Positions 27,903 to 37,236 of a stretch of 64,000 nt of DNA are shown here, piece after piece. Under the pieces are notes generated by a model that was given only the letters and a program-made list of their open reading frames with translations, ran no database searches and was not told where the DNA came from. The stretch lies in assembly GCF_024519155.1 (NCBI RefSeq), contig NZ_JANIFJ010000002.1, forward strand, positions 496,001-560,000. Reading direction: 5' to 3'. The stretch's first letter is position 1; the number at the start of each line of letters is the position of its first letter. The position numbers were made by a program, and so were the translations under genes. The DNA comes from Mangrovibrevibacter kandeliae (GTDB taxonomy: Bacteria > Pseudomonadota > Alphaproteobacteria > Rhizobiales > Rhizobiaceae).

Positions 27903-28853
27903 ATGCAGATCACGACCCGCCTCGCCGGCTTCACGCTGGCGGCCGGCATCGCCCTCGCGCCCCTGGGGGCGCAGGCACAGGAGTTCATCAACGTCCTGAC
28001 CGGCGGCACGTCCGGCGTCTACTATCCGCTCGGCGTCGCCATCGCCAAGGTCTACGGCGACAACATCCCGAACGTGCGCACGCAGGTGCAGGCCACCAAG
28101 GCCTCGGTCGAAAACCTCAACCTGATCAGCCAGGGGCGCGGCGAGATCGGCTTTGCGCTCGGCGACTCGGTCAAGGCCGCGGCCGAGGGCGACAAGGATG
28201 CCGGGTTCCCGCAGAAGCTGGAGAAGCTGCGGGCGATCGCCGCGATCTACCCGAACTACGTTCAGATCGTCGCCGCCAAAGCGTCCGGCGTGACCTCGCT
28301 CGAGGACCTGAAGGGCAAGGGCCTGTCGGTCGGCGCCCCGGCCTCCGGCACCGAACTCAACGCCCGGGCGATCCTCGGCGCCGCCGGCATGAGCTACGAC
28401 GATCTCGGCAAGACCGAGTACCTGCCCTTCGCCGAATCGGTCGAACTGATCAAGAACCGCCAGCTCGATGCGACGCTGCAGTCGGCGGGTCTCGGCGTCG
28501 CCTCGATCCGGGACCTCGCCTCCTCGCTGCCGATCCAGATGGTGGCCGTCCCGGCCGCCATCGCCGAGCAGCTCGGTCCTCCGTTCCAGGCTGCGACCAT
28601 TCCGGCCGGCACCTATGACGGTCAGGAGACGGACGTGCCGACGCTCGCCATCACCAACATCCTGGTGACCTCGTCGGATGTGTCGGACGAGCTCGCCTAC
28701 CAGATGACCAAGCAGCTGATGGAGCACCTCGACACGCTCGTCGCCGCGCATCAGGCAGCGAAGGCCATCGACCCGAAGACGGCGGCAAAGAACCTGCCGA
28801 TCCCGCTGCATCCGGGCGCCGAGCGCTACTACAAGGAAGCAGGGCTGCTGTAA
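27903..28853 (+). CDS. TAXI-family TRAP transporter solute-binding protein
   Basis: 316-residue periplasmic binding protein with signal peptide [26 protein letters not shown]. The mature start [25 protein letters not shown] is the TAXI signature, and [44 protein letters not shown] follow the family. AGGAGG at 27891-27896, 6 bases from the ATG, fixes the start. It should deliver a small organic acid or amino acid to a fused TRAP permease. Such a permease and a DUF1850 gene occur at 32959-35557, about 4 kb away and separated by two unrelated genes. The ligand is not known. Confidence 0.93.
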   Translation: MQITTRLAGFTLAAGIALAPLGAQAQEFINVLTGGTSGVYYPLGVAIAKVYGDNIPNVRTQVQATKASVENLNLISQGRGEIGFALGDSVKAAAEGDKDAGFPQKLEKLRAIAAIYPNYVQIVAAKASGVTSLEDLKGKGLSVGAPASGTELNARAILGAAGMSYDDLGKTEYLPFAESVELIKNRQLDATLQSAGLGVASIRDLASSLPIQMVAVPAAIAEQLGPPFQAATIPAGTYDGQETDVPTLAITNILVTSSDVSDELAYQMTKQLMEHLDTLVAAHQAAKAIDPKTAAKNLPIPLHPGAERYYKEAGLL

Positions 28854-28872
28854 TCGGAGATCAGGGCCGGCC

Positions 28873-28904
28873 GCAGCCGCGTATCCATAGAGATGCGCGG
28901 CTGC
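28873..28904 (+). terminator. Hairpin after the TAXI binding-protein gene
   Basis: GCAGCCGCGTAT (28873-28884) pairs with ATGCGCGGCTGC (28893-28904), 12 pairs including one G-T, around an 8-base loop. It starts 19 bases after the stop. There is no T run, so it may act as a weak terminator or an RNA 3'-end stabiliser. Confidence 0.5.
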
Positions 28905-29200
28905 TGGCGTGCGAGCCGTGATCCTGTCCGTATGCGTCACTGACGATCAGCACGATGTATACTGTTTCAGCTGCAACGATCTACTGCGCGCTGGTGGACT
29001 CCGCGGCAGAGCCCGCCTTCACCAGCCGCGCGAAAATCAGTTCTACTTAAACAGTTTCGAAAGCAGCGCGTGCGCAATCTCAGCGTGTCGACCGCTGCAT
29101 CACCCGTTGAGCGCAAGCGGCCACTGGATCGGCACAAAAGCGACGGCGGGCGATGCCTGCCGAGACTGCGGACCGACCGAAATGAAACAGGTGGGTACGC
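28905..29200. other. Promoter-containing gap before the chemoreceptor gene
   Basis: About 300 bases without a supported gene. The stretch around 28950-29070 is locally AT-richer than its surroundings, with GTATACT at about 28956-28962 as a possible -10 element and CTTAAACAG further on. The chemoreceptor start is preceded by CAGGTGGG. No repeats or structured RNA were recognised. Confidence 0.35.
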
Positions 29201-30910
29201 ATGGGTTTCCTGAAGAGCGAGATCGGGAGCGGCGATCACCGCGCCGTTCTCAAGGCGCTGAGCCGGTCGCTCGCGACGATCGAGTTTGATCTCGACGGCA
29301 AGATCCTCTCCGCCAACGAGAACTTCTGCCGCGCGATGGGGTATCAGGCCGGCGAGATCGTCGGCCGGCATCACTCGATGTTCGTTGCCCCGGACTACGC
29401 CGCCAGCGAAGACTATCGCGCGTTCTGGGCGAAGCTGAAGCGGGGCGAATTCGACGCGCGGGAATACAAGCGCTTCGGCAAGGGCGGTCGCGAAATCTGG
29501 ATCCAGGCGACCTACAACCCCGTCCTCAACGCCCGCGGCAAGCCGTTCAAGGTGGTCAAGCTCGCCACCGACATCACCGCCGCCAAGCTGAAGGCGACCG
29601 AGGACGAGGGACGCCTGGCCGCGTTGTCGCGCGTGCAGGCGGTGATCGAGTTCACCACCGACGGCCATATCTTGGCTGCGAACGAGAACACCCTGAAAGC
29701 GCTCGGCTACGGTTGGGACGAGATCCGCGGCAAGCATCACCGCATGTTCGTCGAGCCGGCCTATGGCCGCTCGGCCGACTATGCCGCGTTCTGGGCGCGG
29801 TTGAACCGCGGCGAGTTCATCGCCGCCGAGTTCCGGCGGTTCGGCAAGGGCGGCCGCGAGTTCTGGATCGAGGCGTCCTACAACCCGATCTTCGACATGG
29901 ACGGCAAAGTCGTGCGGATCGTCAAGTTCGCCACCGACATCACCGAGCGCGTGATGCTGATGGATCGCCTTGGCAGCGCCTTCAAGGCCCTGGCGTCCGG
30001 CGACCTGAACCAGCGCATCGAGGCCTCTTCCGTTCCGTCGCTGGAGACGCTGCGGACCGACTACAACCACTCCCTGGACATGCTGCGCGAGACGCTGCGC
30101 AAGGTGGACGTCAGTGCCCGCTCGATCCAGCTGGCCGCGGCCGAGATCCAGTCGGCCTCCGACGACCTGGCACGGCGCACCGAGCGCCAGGCCGCTTCGG
30201 TCGAGGAGACCTCGGCGGCGATCGGCGAGATCACCGAGACGGTCAGAACCTCGAGCCAGCGGGCCGACGAGGCAGGCGAACTCGTGCGCCGCGCGCGAGC
30301 GGGCGCAGAGCGATCAGGCGACATCGTGCGCCGCGCGATCGACGCGATGGTGCAGATCGAGGACGGCGCGCAGCAGGTGACGCGCATCATCGGCGTGATC
30401 GACGAGATCGCCTTCCAGACGAACCTTCTGGCGCTCAATGCCGGCGTCGAGGCGGCGCGCGCCGGCGAGGCCGGCAAGGGCTTTGCGGTCGTGGCGCAGG
30501 AGGTGCGCGAGCTGGCGCGCCGCTCCGCCGACGCCGCCAAGGAGATCAAGGGCCTGATCACCACCTCCGGCACCCAGGTGAAGAGCGGCGTCGCGCTGGT
30601 CGACGAAACCGGGGGCTCGCTGCGCGGCATCGCCGAGGAAGTCATGGCGATCAGTGAGCACGTCACCGCCATCGTCCAGGCCTCGCGGGGTCAGGCGAGC
30701 ACGCTCGCCGAGATCAACGGAGCGATCGGCGGCATCGACGGCGACACGCAGCAGAACGCCGCGATGGTCGAGGAGTCGACCGCTGTCTGCCACAAGCTGA
30801 ACGACCAGGCGAGCGAGCTTCTGGATCTCCTGAGCGGCTTCCAGTTCGAGGCCGGCGCGCGGCCGTCCCCTGCCGCCTCGTTCGGCGGCACGCGGCGGCG
30901 CGCGGCCTGA
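29201..30910 (+). CDS. Soluble methyl-accepting chemotaxis protein with tandem PAS domains
   Basis: 569-residue chemoreceptor without any membrane segment or signal peptide. Two PAS domains of the same subtype lie at about residues 20-135 and 140-260. They are internal duplicates, with repeated ANEN, FW.(K/R)L.RGEF, (R/K)[11 protein letters not shown](T/S)YNP and V(V/R).VK.ATDIT. A HAMP-like linker ([17 protein letters not shown]) and a signalling domain with the hairpin core [32 protein letters not shown]-type sequence follow. The architecture resembles BdlA/Aer-type cytoplasmic receptors that sense oxygen, redox or small ligands. No other chemotaxis genes are near. The C-terminus lacks a CheR-tethering pentapeptide. 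Confidence 0.93.
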   Translation: MGFLKSEIGSGDHRAVLKALSRSLATIEFDLDGKILSANENFCRAMGYQAGEIVGRHHSMFVAPDYAASEDYRAFWAKLKRGEFDAREYKRFGKGGREIWIQATYNPVLNARGKPFKVVKLATDITAAKLKATEDEGRLAALSRVQAVIEFTTDGHILAANENTLKALGYGWDEIRGKHHRMFVEPAYGRSADYAAFWARLNRGEFIAAEFRRFGKGGREFWIEASYNPIFDMDGKVVRIVKFATDITERVMLMDRLGSAFKALASGDLNQRIEASSVPSLETLRTDYNHSLDMLRETLRKVDVSARSIQLAAAEIQSASDDLARRTERQAASVEETSAAIGEITETVRTSSQRADEAGELVRRARAGAERSGDIVRRAIDAMVQIEDGAQQVTRIIGVIDEIAFQTNLLALNAGVEAARAGEAGKGFAVVAQEVRELARRSADAAKEIKGLITTSGTQVKSGVALVDETGGSLRGIAEEVMAISEHVTAIVQASRGQASTLAEINGAIGGIDGDTQQNAAMVEESTAVCHKLNDQASELLDLLSGFQFEAGARPSPAASFGGTRRRAA

Positions 30911-30947
30911 CGGCTGCCCCCACGCGACGAGCCGCGTCGGCTGCGCC

Positions 30948-32735
30948 TCAGGCGGCGCGGCCGGCTCCGGTCAGCTGCGCCACCTTCTTCACGTGGGTGA
31001 CGCTCGCCTGCCCGCCCGACGTCTTGGTGAACAACGACAGCGTCTGCTCGTCGTCCTCGGCGACGGGCGTCAGCGCGGGGTCCGAGTAGGTCTTTGACGC
31101 AGGGTCCTTCGCGATGCGATAGGCCGTCGCCACGAGGCGGACGATCTCGCCCGCCAGCAGCGCATGCGTCCTCACCGTCTTCCAGGCGAAGCGCGGCCAG
31201 AACTTCCACGCCGGCAGCGGCGCAAGCGTCGGACGACGCTCGGACGGGTGCATCAGGCGCAGGAGCCCGCTCTGCAGCGGATGCACGTTCTCGAGCCGCA
31301 CCGTCGTGGCGAAGCTGACCAGCACCTTCACGAGGCTTGCGACCGGCACGCCGGTGGCGACCGCCCGGCGGATCAGCGTGCGCATGTGGTCGCGGGAATA
31401 GTAGAGCGACCAGGCCTCCTGGTAGATCGCCTCCCACTCCGCCTTGGTCATCTTCTCGTGCGCCGTGCAGACGTGCTCGACGTCGTAGATGTTGAGGTCC
31501 TTCTCCATCGCGACGCCCTTCTTCCAGAGCGTCTGATGGTCCTCCGAGCCCGGCAGCGGCGTCAGGCAGAAGAACTCGATCACGTCGAGCGGCAGCTCCT
31601 CCTGCAGGATGCGGATATCGCGGCGGATGGATTCAGGCGTGTCGGACGGGAAGCCGAGGATGTAGCCGGCGAGCGTGATGATGCCCTCCGCCTTCCACGC
31701 GAGCAGCATCTTGCGGTATTCTGTGATCTTGTTCTGCCGCTTCTTGGCGGCCGACAGGTTGTCCGGATTGACGTTCTCGAGCCCGATGAAGACCCGCGTC
31801 ACGCCGGCGCGCTTCGACTTCTCGATGAAGTTCGGGATCTTGTGGCAGAGCGTGTCGACCTGGATCATCAGGCCGAGCGGGATCCCGTCGACCTCGCGCA
31901 GCTGGATCAGGCGGTCGAAGATCGACTCCCACTCCTTGTTGCGCGCGAAGTTGTCGTCGGTGATGAAGAACTTCGAGATGCCCTGCGCCCAGTTCATCCG
32001 CACCAGCGCCTCGACGTCGTCGGCCGAGCGGAAGCGCGACTTGCGCCCCTGGACGTTGATGATGGTGCAGAACGAGCACTGGTAGGGACAGCCGCGGCCG
32101 GCGTCGAAGCTCGTCGACAGGCCGAGCGTGCGTGACACGTAGGGCTTGGGCAGGAACGGCGCCGGCGTCGCCTCGATCGAGGGCAGGTCGTTCATGAAGT
32201 TGTAGAGCGGCTCCAGCGTGCCGGCGGCTGCATCCTGCAGCACCCGGTCGAGCCGGCCCTCGGCCTCGCCCGCGAACATCGCGATGCCCATCTGCCGGCA
32301 CGCGTCGAGCTCCACCGCCTGGCCGTCGAGCATCGACAGGCAGCCCGAGACGTGGAAGCCGCCCATCGCCACGGCAATGCCTTTGTCACGGAACGGGCGC
32401 GCGAGATCGAGCGCCCGCGGATACTGGTTCGACTGGACGCCGACCATCGCGACGAGGCCGAGGCCGCCATTCGCCTCGAAGGCGCGCAGGATCGCCGGAA
32501 CGTCGACGCGGGTGTTGGTCTCGTCGATGGCGTGGATGTCGATCGCGACGTCCGGCCCGAGCACCTGCCGTTCGGCGCAGTCGGACGCGATGCCGTAGAG
32601 CGCCGCGAGCGAGTTGGATGGGATCATCGCCCGCCACCAGCGGATGACGTATCCGTCATCGTCGTAGTGCGACGGCTTGATCAGGAAGAGCTGGAAGCGG
32701 CGGCCCCTCGTCTCGATCGCGTTGGGCAAGAGCAT
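30948..32735 (-). CDS. B12-binding-domain radical SAM protein of unknown function
   Basis: 595-residue cytoplasmic enzyme. The N-terminal ~170 residues resemble a cobalamin-binding fold (FQLFLIKPSHYDDDGYVI ... LGLVAMVGVQSNQYPRALDLARPFRDKGIAVAMGGFHVSGC). The radical SAM core has the cluster motif CPYQCSFC (Cys216, 220, 223) and GLENVNPDNLSAAKKRQNK. The C-terminal ~150 residues (DHMRTLIRRAVATGV... ) are of a type seen in uncharacterised B4-like radical SAM proteins. Such enzymes perform methylations or rearrangements on lipids, cofactors or antibiotics. No biosynthetic partner genes flank it (chemoreceptor, TRAP permease), so the substrate cannot be inferred. The ribosome site before the ATG is weak (GAAAGA). 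Confidence 0.85.
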   Translation of the reverse strand: MLLPNAIETRGRRFQLFLIKPSHYDDDGYVIRWWRAMIPSNSLAALYGIASDCAERQVLGPDVAIDIHAIDETNTRVDVPAILRAFEANGGLGLVAMVGVQSNQYPRALDLARPFRDKGIAVAMGGFHVSGCLSMLDGQAVELDACRQMGIAMFAGEAEGRLDRVLQDAAAGTLEPLYNFMNDLPSIEATPAPFLPKPYVSRTLGLSTSFDAGRGCPYQCSFCTIINVQGRKSRFRSADDVEALVRMNWAQGISKFFITDDNFARNKEWESIFDRLIQLREVDGIPLGLMIQVDTLCHKIPNFIEKSKRAGVTRVFIGLENVNPDNLSAAKKRQNKITEYRKMLLAWKAEGIITLAGYILGFPSDTPESIRRDIRILQEELPLDVIEFFCLTPLPGSEDHQTLWKKGVAMEKDLNIYDVEHVCTAHEKMTKAEWEAIYQEAWSLYYSRDHMRTLIRRAVATGVPVASLVKVLVSFATTVRLENVHPLQSGLLRLMHPSERRPTLAPLPAWKFWPRFAWKTVRTHALLAGEIVRLVATAYRIAKDPASKTYSDPALTPVAEDDEQTLSLFTKTSGGQASVTHVKKVAQLTGAGRAA

Positions 32736-32958
32736 TCTTTCGCACTAACACGCCGGAGCGGCGCAGGAGGAACCACGCGAGGTTTAGCACGTCGCCGGCC
32801 GATCCGTCCCGCCTTGTGCCGCAAACGTGTTCATCGTGCGGCCGCCCGCCCCTCAACTGCCCCGGCACGGGGCACGCGCCCGTCGACGCGGTGCGGGGGT
32901 TGGACGCCAGCGCGGCGAACCGCTAGCGTGGCGCGGCTTTTGGGGAGGAGCTGCGTCG

Positions 32959-35166
32959 ATGAATGGAGCAACAGCGGCTGGGTCGGGCGAGGCGATGACC
33001 GAGGATCAGCCGAACGAGCTGCACGATCCCCTGGCCGAGTCCTTTCCGGCGAGCCTCGAAGGGCGGATCCTGTTCGCCGTCGCCCTCGTCTTCTCGCTGT
33101 TCCAGCTGGCGACCGCCGCCCATCTGTGGGACCTGCCGAGCCAGGTCGTCCGCGCGCTGCATGTCGGCTTCCTGTGCCTGCTCGGCCTGCCCCTCGTCAG
33201 TGCGCTGAAGCGCGAGTCGATCCCGCTGCGCGCGTTGTTCTGGCTGCTCGGCCTCGCCGGCTTCGGCGTCGCGCTCTACCAGTGGGTCGAGTACCGCGAC
33301 CTGATCTTCCGCGCCGGCATGCCGCTCACCACCGACATCGCCGTCGGCTGCCTGGCGCTCGCCGTGCTCTTCGTCGCGACCTGGCGGATCATGGGTCCAG
33401 CGCTGCCGATCATCGCCGGCCTGTTCCTCGCCTACTGCCTCGGCGGCCAGTACCTGCCCTCGCCCTTCAACCACCGGGGCTACGCCTTCGAGCAGGTCAT
33501 CGACCACATGGCCTACGGCACCGAGGGCATCTACGGCATCCCGGTCTACGTCTCCTCCTCCTACATCTTCCTCTTCATCCTGTTCGGCTCCTTCCTGGAG
33601 CGGGCCGGCATGATCAAGCTCTTCACCGACGTCTCGCTCGGGCTCGTCGGGGGCGCCAAGGGCGGCGCCGCGAAGGTGGCGGTCTTCTCCTCCGGCCTGA
33701 TGGGCACGATCTCCGGCTCGGGCGTCGCCAACGTCGTCACGACAGGCCAGTTCACCATCCCCTTGATGAAGCGCTTCGGCTACCGCGCCGAATTCGCCGG
33801 CGGCGTCGAGGCGACGGCCTCGATGGGCGGACAGATCATGCCGCCGGTGATGGGCGCCGTCGCCTTCATCATGGCCGAGACGCTGAACGTGCCCTACGCC
33901 ACCGTGGTGCAGGCGGCGGTCGTGCCGGCCGTCCTCTACTTCGCCTCGGTGTTCTGGATGGTGCACCTGGAGGCCGGCAAGCGCGGCCTCCTCGGGCTGA
34001 CGCCGGACCAGATCCCCTCGGCGCTCGGCGCGCTGCGCGCCGGCTGGTACCTCCTGCTGCCGCTCGCCGTCCTCGTCTGGCTGCTGTTCTCCGGCTATAC
34101 GCCGCTCTACGCCGGCACCATCGGCCTCGCCATGACGGTGCTCCTCATCCTCGGCGCGCCGCTCGCCACGCGCCTGCCGGGCCTCGCGCTGCGCTACCTC
34201 TTCTGGATCGGGCTCGGGCTCGCGGCGGCAAGCTTCTTCGAGTGGGGCATCCTTCCGGTCGTCGCGGCGATGGCGCTGCTGATCCTCCTCTGCCTGCCGC
34301 TGAAGGGCGGGCGCGAGACGCTGCGCCTCACGGTCGAATCGCTCGGCGAGGGCGCCAAGACGGCGCTGCCGGTCGGCATCGCCTGCGCCATCGTCGGCAT
34401 CATCGTCGGCACGATGACGCTGACCGGCGTCGCCAACACCTTCGGCCAGTTCATCGTCTCGGTCGGCGCGACCTCGCTGTTCCTGTCGCTGATCCTGACG
34501 ATGGTCACCTGCATCGTGCTCGGCATGGGGATCCCGACGATCCCGAACTACATCATCACCTCCTCGATCGCCGGTCCGGCGCTCTACGCCCTCGGCGTGC
34601 CGCTGATCGTCTCGCACATGTTCGTCTTCTATTTCGGCATCCTCGCCGACCTGACACCGCCGGTGGCGCTCGCCTGCTTCGCCGCCGCGCCGATCGCCAA
34701 GGCCTCCGGGCTGAAGATCGGCATCGAGGCGATCAAGGTGGCGCTGGCCGGCTTCATCATCCCGTTCATGGCGGTCTACACGCCGGCGCTGATGCTGCAG
34801 GACGGCGGGCCGCTGGCGGCCGAGATCGGCTACTGGCCGGCCGTCGCCTACATCGTCTTCAAGGCGGCGCTCGCGATCGGCCTGTGGGGCGCGGCGGCCA
34901 TCGGCTTCCTCGTCGGGCCCTTGCGGTGGTGGGAGCGGCTCGTCGCGGCGGCGGCCGCCTTCACCCTCGTCGCCGCCGTGCCGCTGACCGACGAAATCGG
35001 CTTCGTCCTCTCGGCCGCGATCATCGGCTGGCATCTCTGGCAGATCCGCCGCCACGGCATGCCGACCACAGTCAACCGGACCGGTGGCGCGGCCGGCACG
35101 GCCGGCGCATCCCGGCTGCCGCCGGAGCCGTATCCGGGCGAGAGCGACCGGGCGCGCCCGGCGTGA
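32959..35166 (+). CDS. TRAP transporter fused permease (4TM + 12TM), TAXI type
   Basis: 735-residue inner-membrane permease combining the small DctQ-like and large DctM-like subunits. More than 15 hydrophobic segments are visible. Signatures include IPVYVSSSYIFLFILFGSFLERAGM, SSGLMGTISGSGVANVVTTGQFTIPLMKRFGY, GGQIMPPVMGAVAFIMAE, and TCIVLGMGIPTIPNYIITSSIAGPAL with HMFVFYFGILADLTPPVALA. The ATG at 32959 follows GGGGAGGAG at 32942-32950 by 8 bases; a second ATG at 32995 is less well placed. It should work with a TAXI binding protein, most likely the one encoded at 27903-28853. A DUF1850 gene follows after 10 bases. Confidence 0.95.
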   Translation: MNGATAAGSGEAMTEDQPNELHDPLAESFPASLEGRILFAVALVFSLFQLATAAHLWDLPSQVVRALHVGFLCLLGLPLVSALKRESIPLRALFWLLGLAGFGVALYQWVEYRDLIFRAGMPLTTDIAVGCLALAVLFVATWRIMGPALPIIAGLFLAYCLGGQYLPSPFNHRGYAFEQVIDHMAYGTEGIYGIPVYVSSSYIFLFILFGSFLERAGMIKLFTDVSLGLVGGAKGGAAKVAVFSSGLMGTISGSGVANVVTTGQFTIPLMKRFGYRAEFAGGVEATASMGGQIMPPVMGAVAFIMAETLNVPYATVVQAAVVPAVLYFASVFWMVHLEAGKRGLLGLTPDQIPSALGALRAGWYLLLPLAVLVWLLFSGYTPLYAGTIGLAMTVLLILGAPLATRLPGLALRYLFWIGLGLAAASFFEWGILPVVAAMALLILLCLPLKGGRETLRLTVESLGEGAKTALPVGIACAIVGIIVGTMTLTGVANTFGQFIVSVGATSLFLSLILTMVTCIVLGMGIPTIPNYIITSSIAGPALYALGVPLIVSHMFVFYFGILADLTPPVALACFAAAPIAKASGLKIGIEAIKVALAGFIIPFMAVYTPALMLQDGGPLAAEIGYWPAVAYIVFKAALAIGLWGAAAIGFLVGPLRWWERLVAAAAAFTLVAAVPLTDEIGFVLSAAIIGWHLWQIRRHGMPTTVNRTGGAAGTAGASRLPPEPYPGESDRARPA

Positions 35167-35176
35167 CGCGGCCGGC

Positions 35177-35557
35177 ATGATCTGCATTGCTACGGGCGGC
35201 AAGCTGATCACGCTGGCCGCCACCGCCTTCACGCTGTCCTGGACGCACTCGGTCGAGAAGACGCGCTGGGAGGAGCACTGGAGCGCCGGACCCGAGGGCC
35301 TGACCGTGGTGGAGGGACGCATCGAGGGCTCGGGCGCCGGGATGGACCCGCCGCCCGACGCGGTCCTTAAGGACGGCGCCTATGTCTACCACCCGCACGT
35401 TCCGCCGCTGCCCGAACTCGTCCTCGCCGCCTCCGGCGCGACGGTCGGCGGCTGGACCCTGTGCGTGGAGGGAGGACGGTGCCTGACCCTCGGGGACAAG
35501 GCTGGCGCAGCGGTTAAGCTGCGCTGGTGCCCCGCCGCAGTGCGAGAGGGCGGCTAA
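35177..35557 (+). CDS. DUF1850 protein associated with the TAXI-TRAP transporter
   Basis: 126-residue protein with a hydrophobic, possibly signal-like N-terminus (MICIATGGKLITLAATAFTLSWTHSVEKTRWEEHW). The pattern F.L.W.HSVE...W.E.W, then IEGSGAGMDPPPDA and a late GGWTLC are characteristic of DUF1850, a family usually encoded next to fused TRAP permeases. It starts 10 bases after the permease stop, so it is in the same operon. Function is unknown; a periplasmic accessory role in uptake is inferred from context only. Confidence 0.85.
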   Translation: MICIATGGKLITLAATAFTLSWTHSVEKTRWEEHWSAGPEGLTVVEGRIEGSGAGMDPPPDAVLKDGAYVYHPHVPPLPELVLAASGATVGGWTLCVEGGRCLTLGDKAGAAVKLRWCPAAVREGG

Positions 35558-35619
35558 CACGGCGCTGAAGTCGAGAACAGCAGGCGACCACTGCCCTCCG
35601 CGAAGGAACCATGAGCGCG

Positions 35620-36816
35620 TCACGCCCTGCGCCGCTCTTCCCATTCGCGGTAGGACTGCTCGGACGCTTCCTGGTTCTCTTCGACCAGCATCCGGAGATC
35701 GTTCCGGACCATCTGGTAGATCGGGAGGTTCCACTCGTCCGCGCCGGGGCCACCATTGTTGGTAACCAGGCAAAGTCCCGAATTGTAGCTTTCGGTAAAG
35801 AAGCGGAAGGTGATGAGCGCCTGCTTGTCGGTCAAGGTGACCCTGAATGGCAGGAACCGCTCGCGCATCTGGATGAGCTTCACGTTGTCGAGCGGAAGCT
35901 CCCGACCCGTCTGCGACAATGTCGCTTGGCGAGATTGACGAAACCCCGACACGAACTGGCACCAGAGCCCAAAAGAGCTTTCAATATTGGTGCGAGCTTC
36001 TGCCAAAGCTGAGTCGATGTCGGCACGAGCGTCTTCCCCCTTCAGAAGATATCGGAGTGTCGGATTGTCGGGGTGATAGATAATAACAGTCACCTTGACC
36101 CCCTCCAACGCTTTGAGCAGTAGCAGCGACGTCAGGGCCGTCCCATCTTGCCCGTCCGGCATCTGGTGCGGAAAGGGATGCTTACGAATGTCCCGAAGCT
36201 TGGAGCTCGCGATGATGATCTCGGACTCCGCCTTCTGGAGCATGCGTGACCAGTCGGCCGGGGTCACCGCGCGCGAGAAGCGGTTGAACAACTGGCTCGA
36301 TCCGACCGACAGGCGCGTCGTATCCTTGAAGTGCTCGAACGGCATATCCCGTTCCTGACGCGTGACCTCTTCGATGATACGCGTCGCGAGCCTGTCGATT
36401 GCCTCCAGGCGACCCGGCTCGTCGCTGCCGTCGAGCTGTTCGTGCGAATAGTAGGCGCCGATTTTTGCATTGTTGATATCGGCGGGAAGAACGTAGTCCC
36501 GCCGTTGGACATAGATGATCTTGTGCCAGAAGCTCGAAGCCCAGCCGATCTCGAGGTAGACGTTCGGCCGGTCGGCCGTCAGGACACCGATGATCGCATC
36601 GGCATCTTGGATCCCGCGCAGCGTCGAGGTCAGGATCGTTATACTGCGCTCCTCCTCGTTGGTCGCGATCGTCACCGCATAGCCGCGCTCGCGGCATCGC
36701 TTTTCTGCCGGCTCGAAAACCTGTGTCCGCAGTTTCCTCATCTCCGCATGCAGATCCCGCGCCTCAGGCGTCCCGTGAGGGTTGCCGAACGGCGAAATGA
36801 CGAAGCATCTGTACAT
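35620..36816 (-). CDS. Predicted effector: deoxyribosyltransferase/TIR-like N-domain plus PLD-like C-region
   Basis: 398-residue protein of unknown function. Residues 1-125 fit the nucleoside 2-deoxyribosyltransferase/TIR-like fold: MYRCFVISPFGNP, a central ITILTSTLRGIQDADAIIGVLT, then RPNVYLEIGWASSFWHKIIYV with Glu89 at the position of the catalytic Glu in such enzymes. Residues 190-260 (MLQKAESEIIIASSKLRDI ... LEGVKVTVIIYHPDNPTLRYLL) resemble a phospholipase-D-like sensory region without clear HKD motifs; this second call is tentative. Similar two-part proteins occur as predicted nucleotide-degrading immune effectors, but this role is inference. The gene is less GC-rich than its neighbours and stands alone, convergent with DUF1850. 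Confidence 0.6.
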   Translation of the reverse strand: MYRCFVISPFGNPHGTPEARDLHAEMRKLRTQVFEPAEKRCRERGYAVTIATNEEERSITILTSTLRGIQDADAIIGVLTADRPNVYLEIGWASSFWHKIIYVQRRDYVLPADINNAKIGAYYSHEQLDGSDEPGRLEAIDRLATRIIEEVTRQERDMPFEHFKDTTRLSVGSSQLFNRFSRAVTPADWSRMLQKAESEIIIASSKLRDIRKHPFPHQMPDGQDGTALTSLLLLKALEGVKVTVIIYHPDNPTLRYLLKGEDARADIDSALAEARTNIESSFGLWCQFVSGFRQSRQATLSQTGRELPLDNVKLIQMRERFLPFRVTLTDKQALITFRFFTESYNSGLCLVTNNGGPGADEWNLPIYQMVRNDLRMLVEENQEASEQSYREWEERRRA

Positions 36817-36886
36817 CCGGCGGCTCCCTTCCTGTCACACGTTAACCATATTTCCCGCAATGCGTGTGTATGCAATCACTGAGTTG

Positions 36887-36901
36887 TTAACCGTCTATTA
36901 A
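36887..36901 (+). promoter_or_regulatory. Canonical CtrA binding site
   Basis: TTAACCGTCTATTAA is an exact TTAA-N7-TTAA, followed by CC as in many CtrA boxes. It lies 42 bases before the ATG of the 59-residue gene at 36944, a position consistent with overlap of the -35 region. It is the only perfect match I noticed in an intergenic region of this window. Confidence 0.65.
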
Positions 36902-36943
36902 CCTTGTTGCCCCAGCCTCTGCTCATCCGATCAGAGGTGTCCG

Positions 36944-37123
36944 ATGGCACGCATATTGAATTTTGAGCTTAGGGCCATTCGCGAGGTAGATGGCGATGCT
37001 GTGAAGGCCGGCGAGCTTGTTGCGATGAAGCATATCGACCTTTCGATGACGATCGAGACGGTGCGCGTTCTGAGAAGCCTGCCCGATCAGTCGTATCTCG
37101 ATAGCTTCAACCAAAGACGCTGA
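36944..37123 (+). CDS. Small hypothetical protein, 59 aa
   Basis: Not recognised. The product begins MARILNFELRAIREVDGDAV and ends YLDSFNQRR; it is charged, soluble and mostly helical in appearance, without cysteines or membrane segments. Evidence for a real gene: AGAGG at 36933-36937, 6 bases before the ATG; a perfect CtrA box 42 bases upstream; and a small hairpin (CGGCTA/TAGCCG, 37141-37156) shortly after the stop. The codon use is less GC-biased than the core genes around. It probably belongs with the next gene, which also has a CtrA-like site. A reverse-strand frame over the same bases lacks comparable signals. Confidence 0.6.
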   Translation: MARILNFELRAIREVDGDAVKAGELVAMKHIDLSMTIETVRVLRSLPDQSYLDSFNQRR

Positions 37124-37205
37124 AAGACTTTACAATCAGCCGGCTACCTTTAGCCGACCACCGAACAATCGGTATGGTTGTACATCCTCCGCGAGTGCTC
37201 TATGG

Positions 37206-37220
37206 TTAACCAATCCTCAA
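37206..37220 (+). promoter_or_regulatory. CtrA-like site before the 145-residue gene
   Basis: TTAACCAATCCTCAA matches TTAA-N7-TTAA with one mismatch (TCAA). It begins 31 bases before the ATG at 37237, close enough to overlap a promoter or its start point. Confidence 0.4.
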
Positions 37221-37236
37221 CAGGGATGTGGCAGCC

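Noticed and set aside
32923-35322. 799-codon reverse frame opposite the TRAP permease
   Set aside because: It is an Arg/Asp/Glu-rich shadow. The forward product has the expected membrane segments and family motifs.
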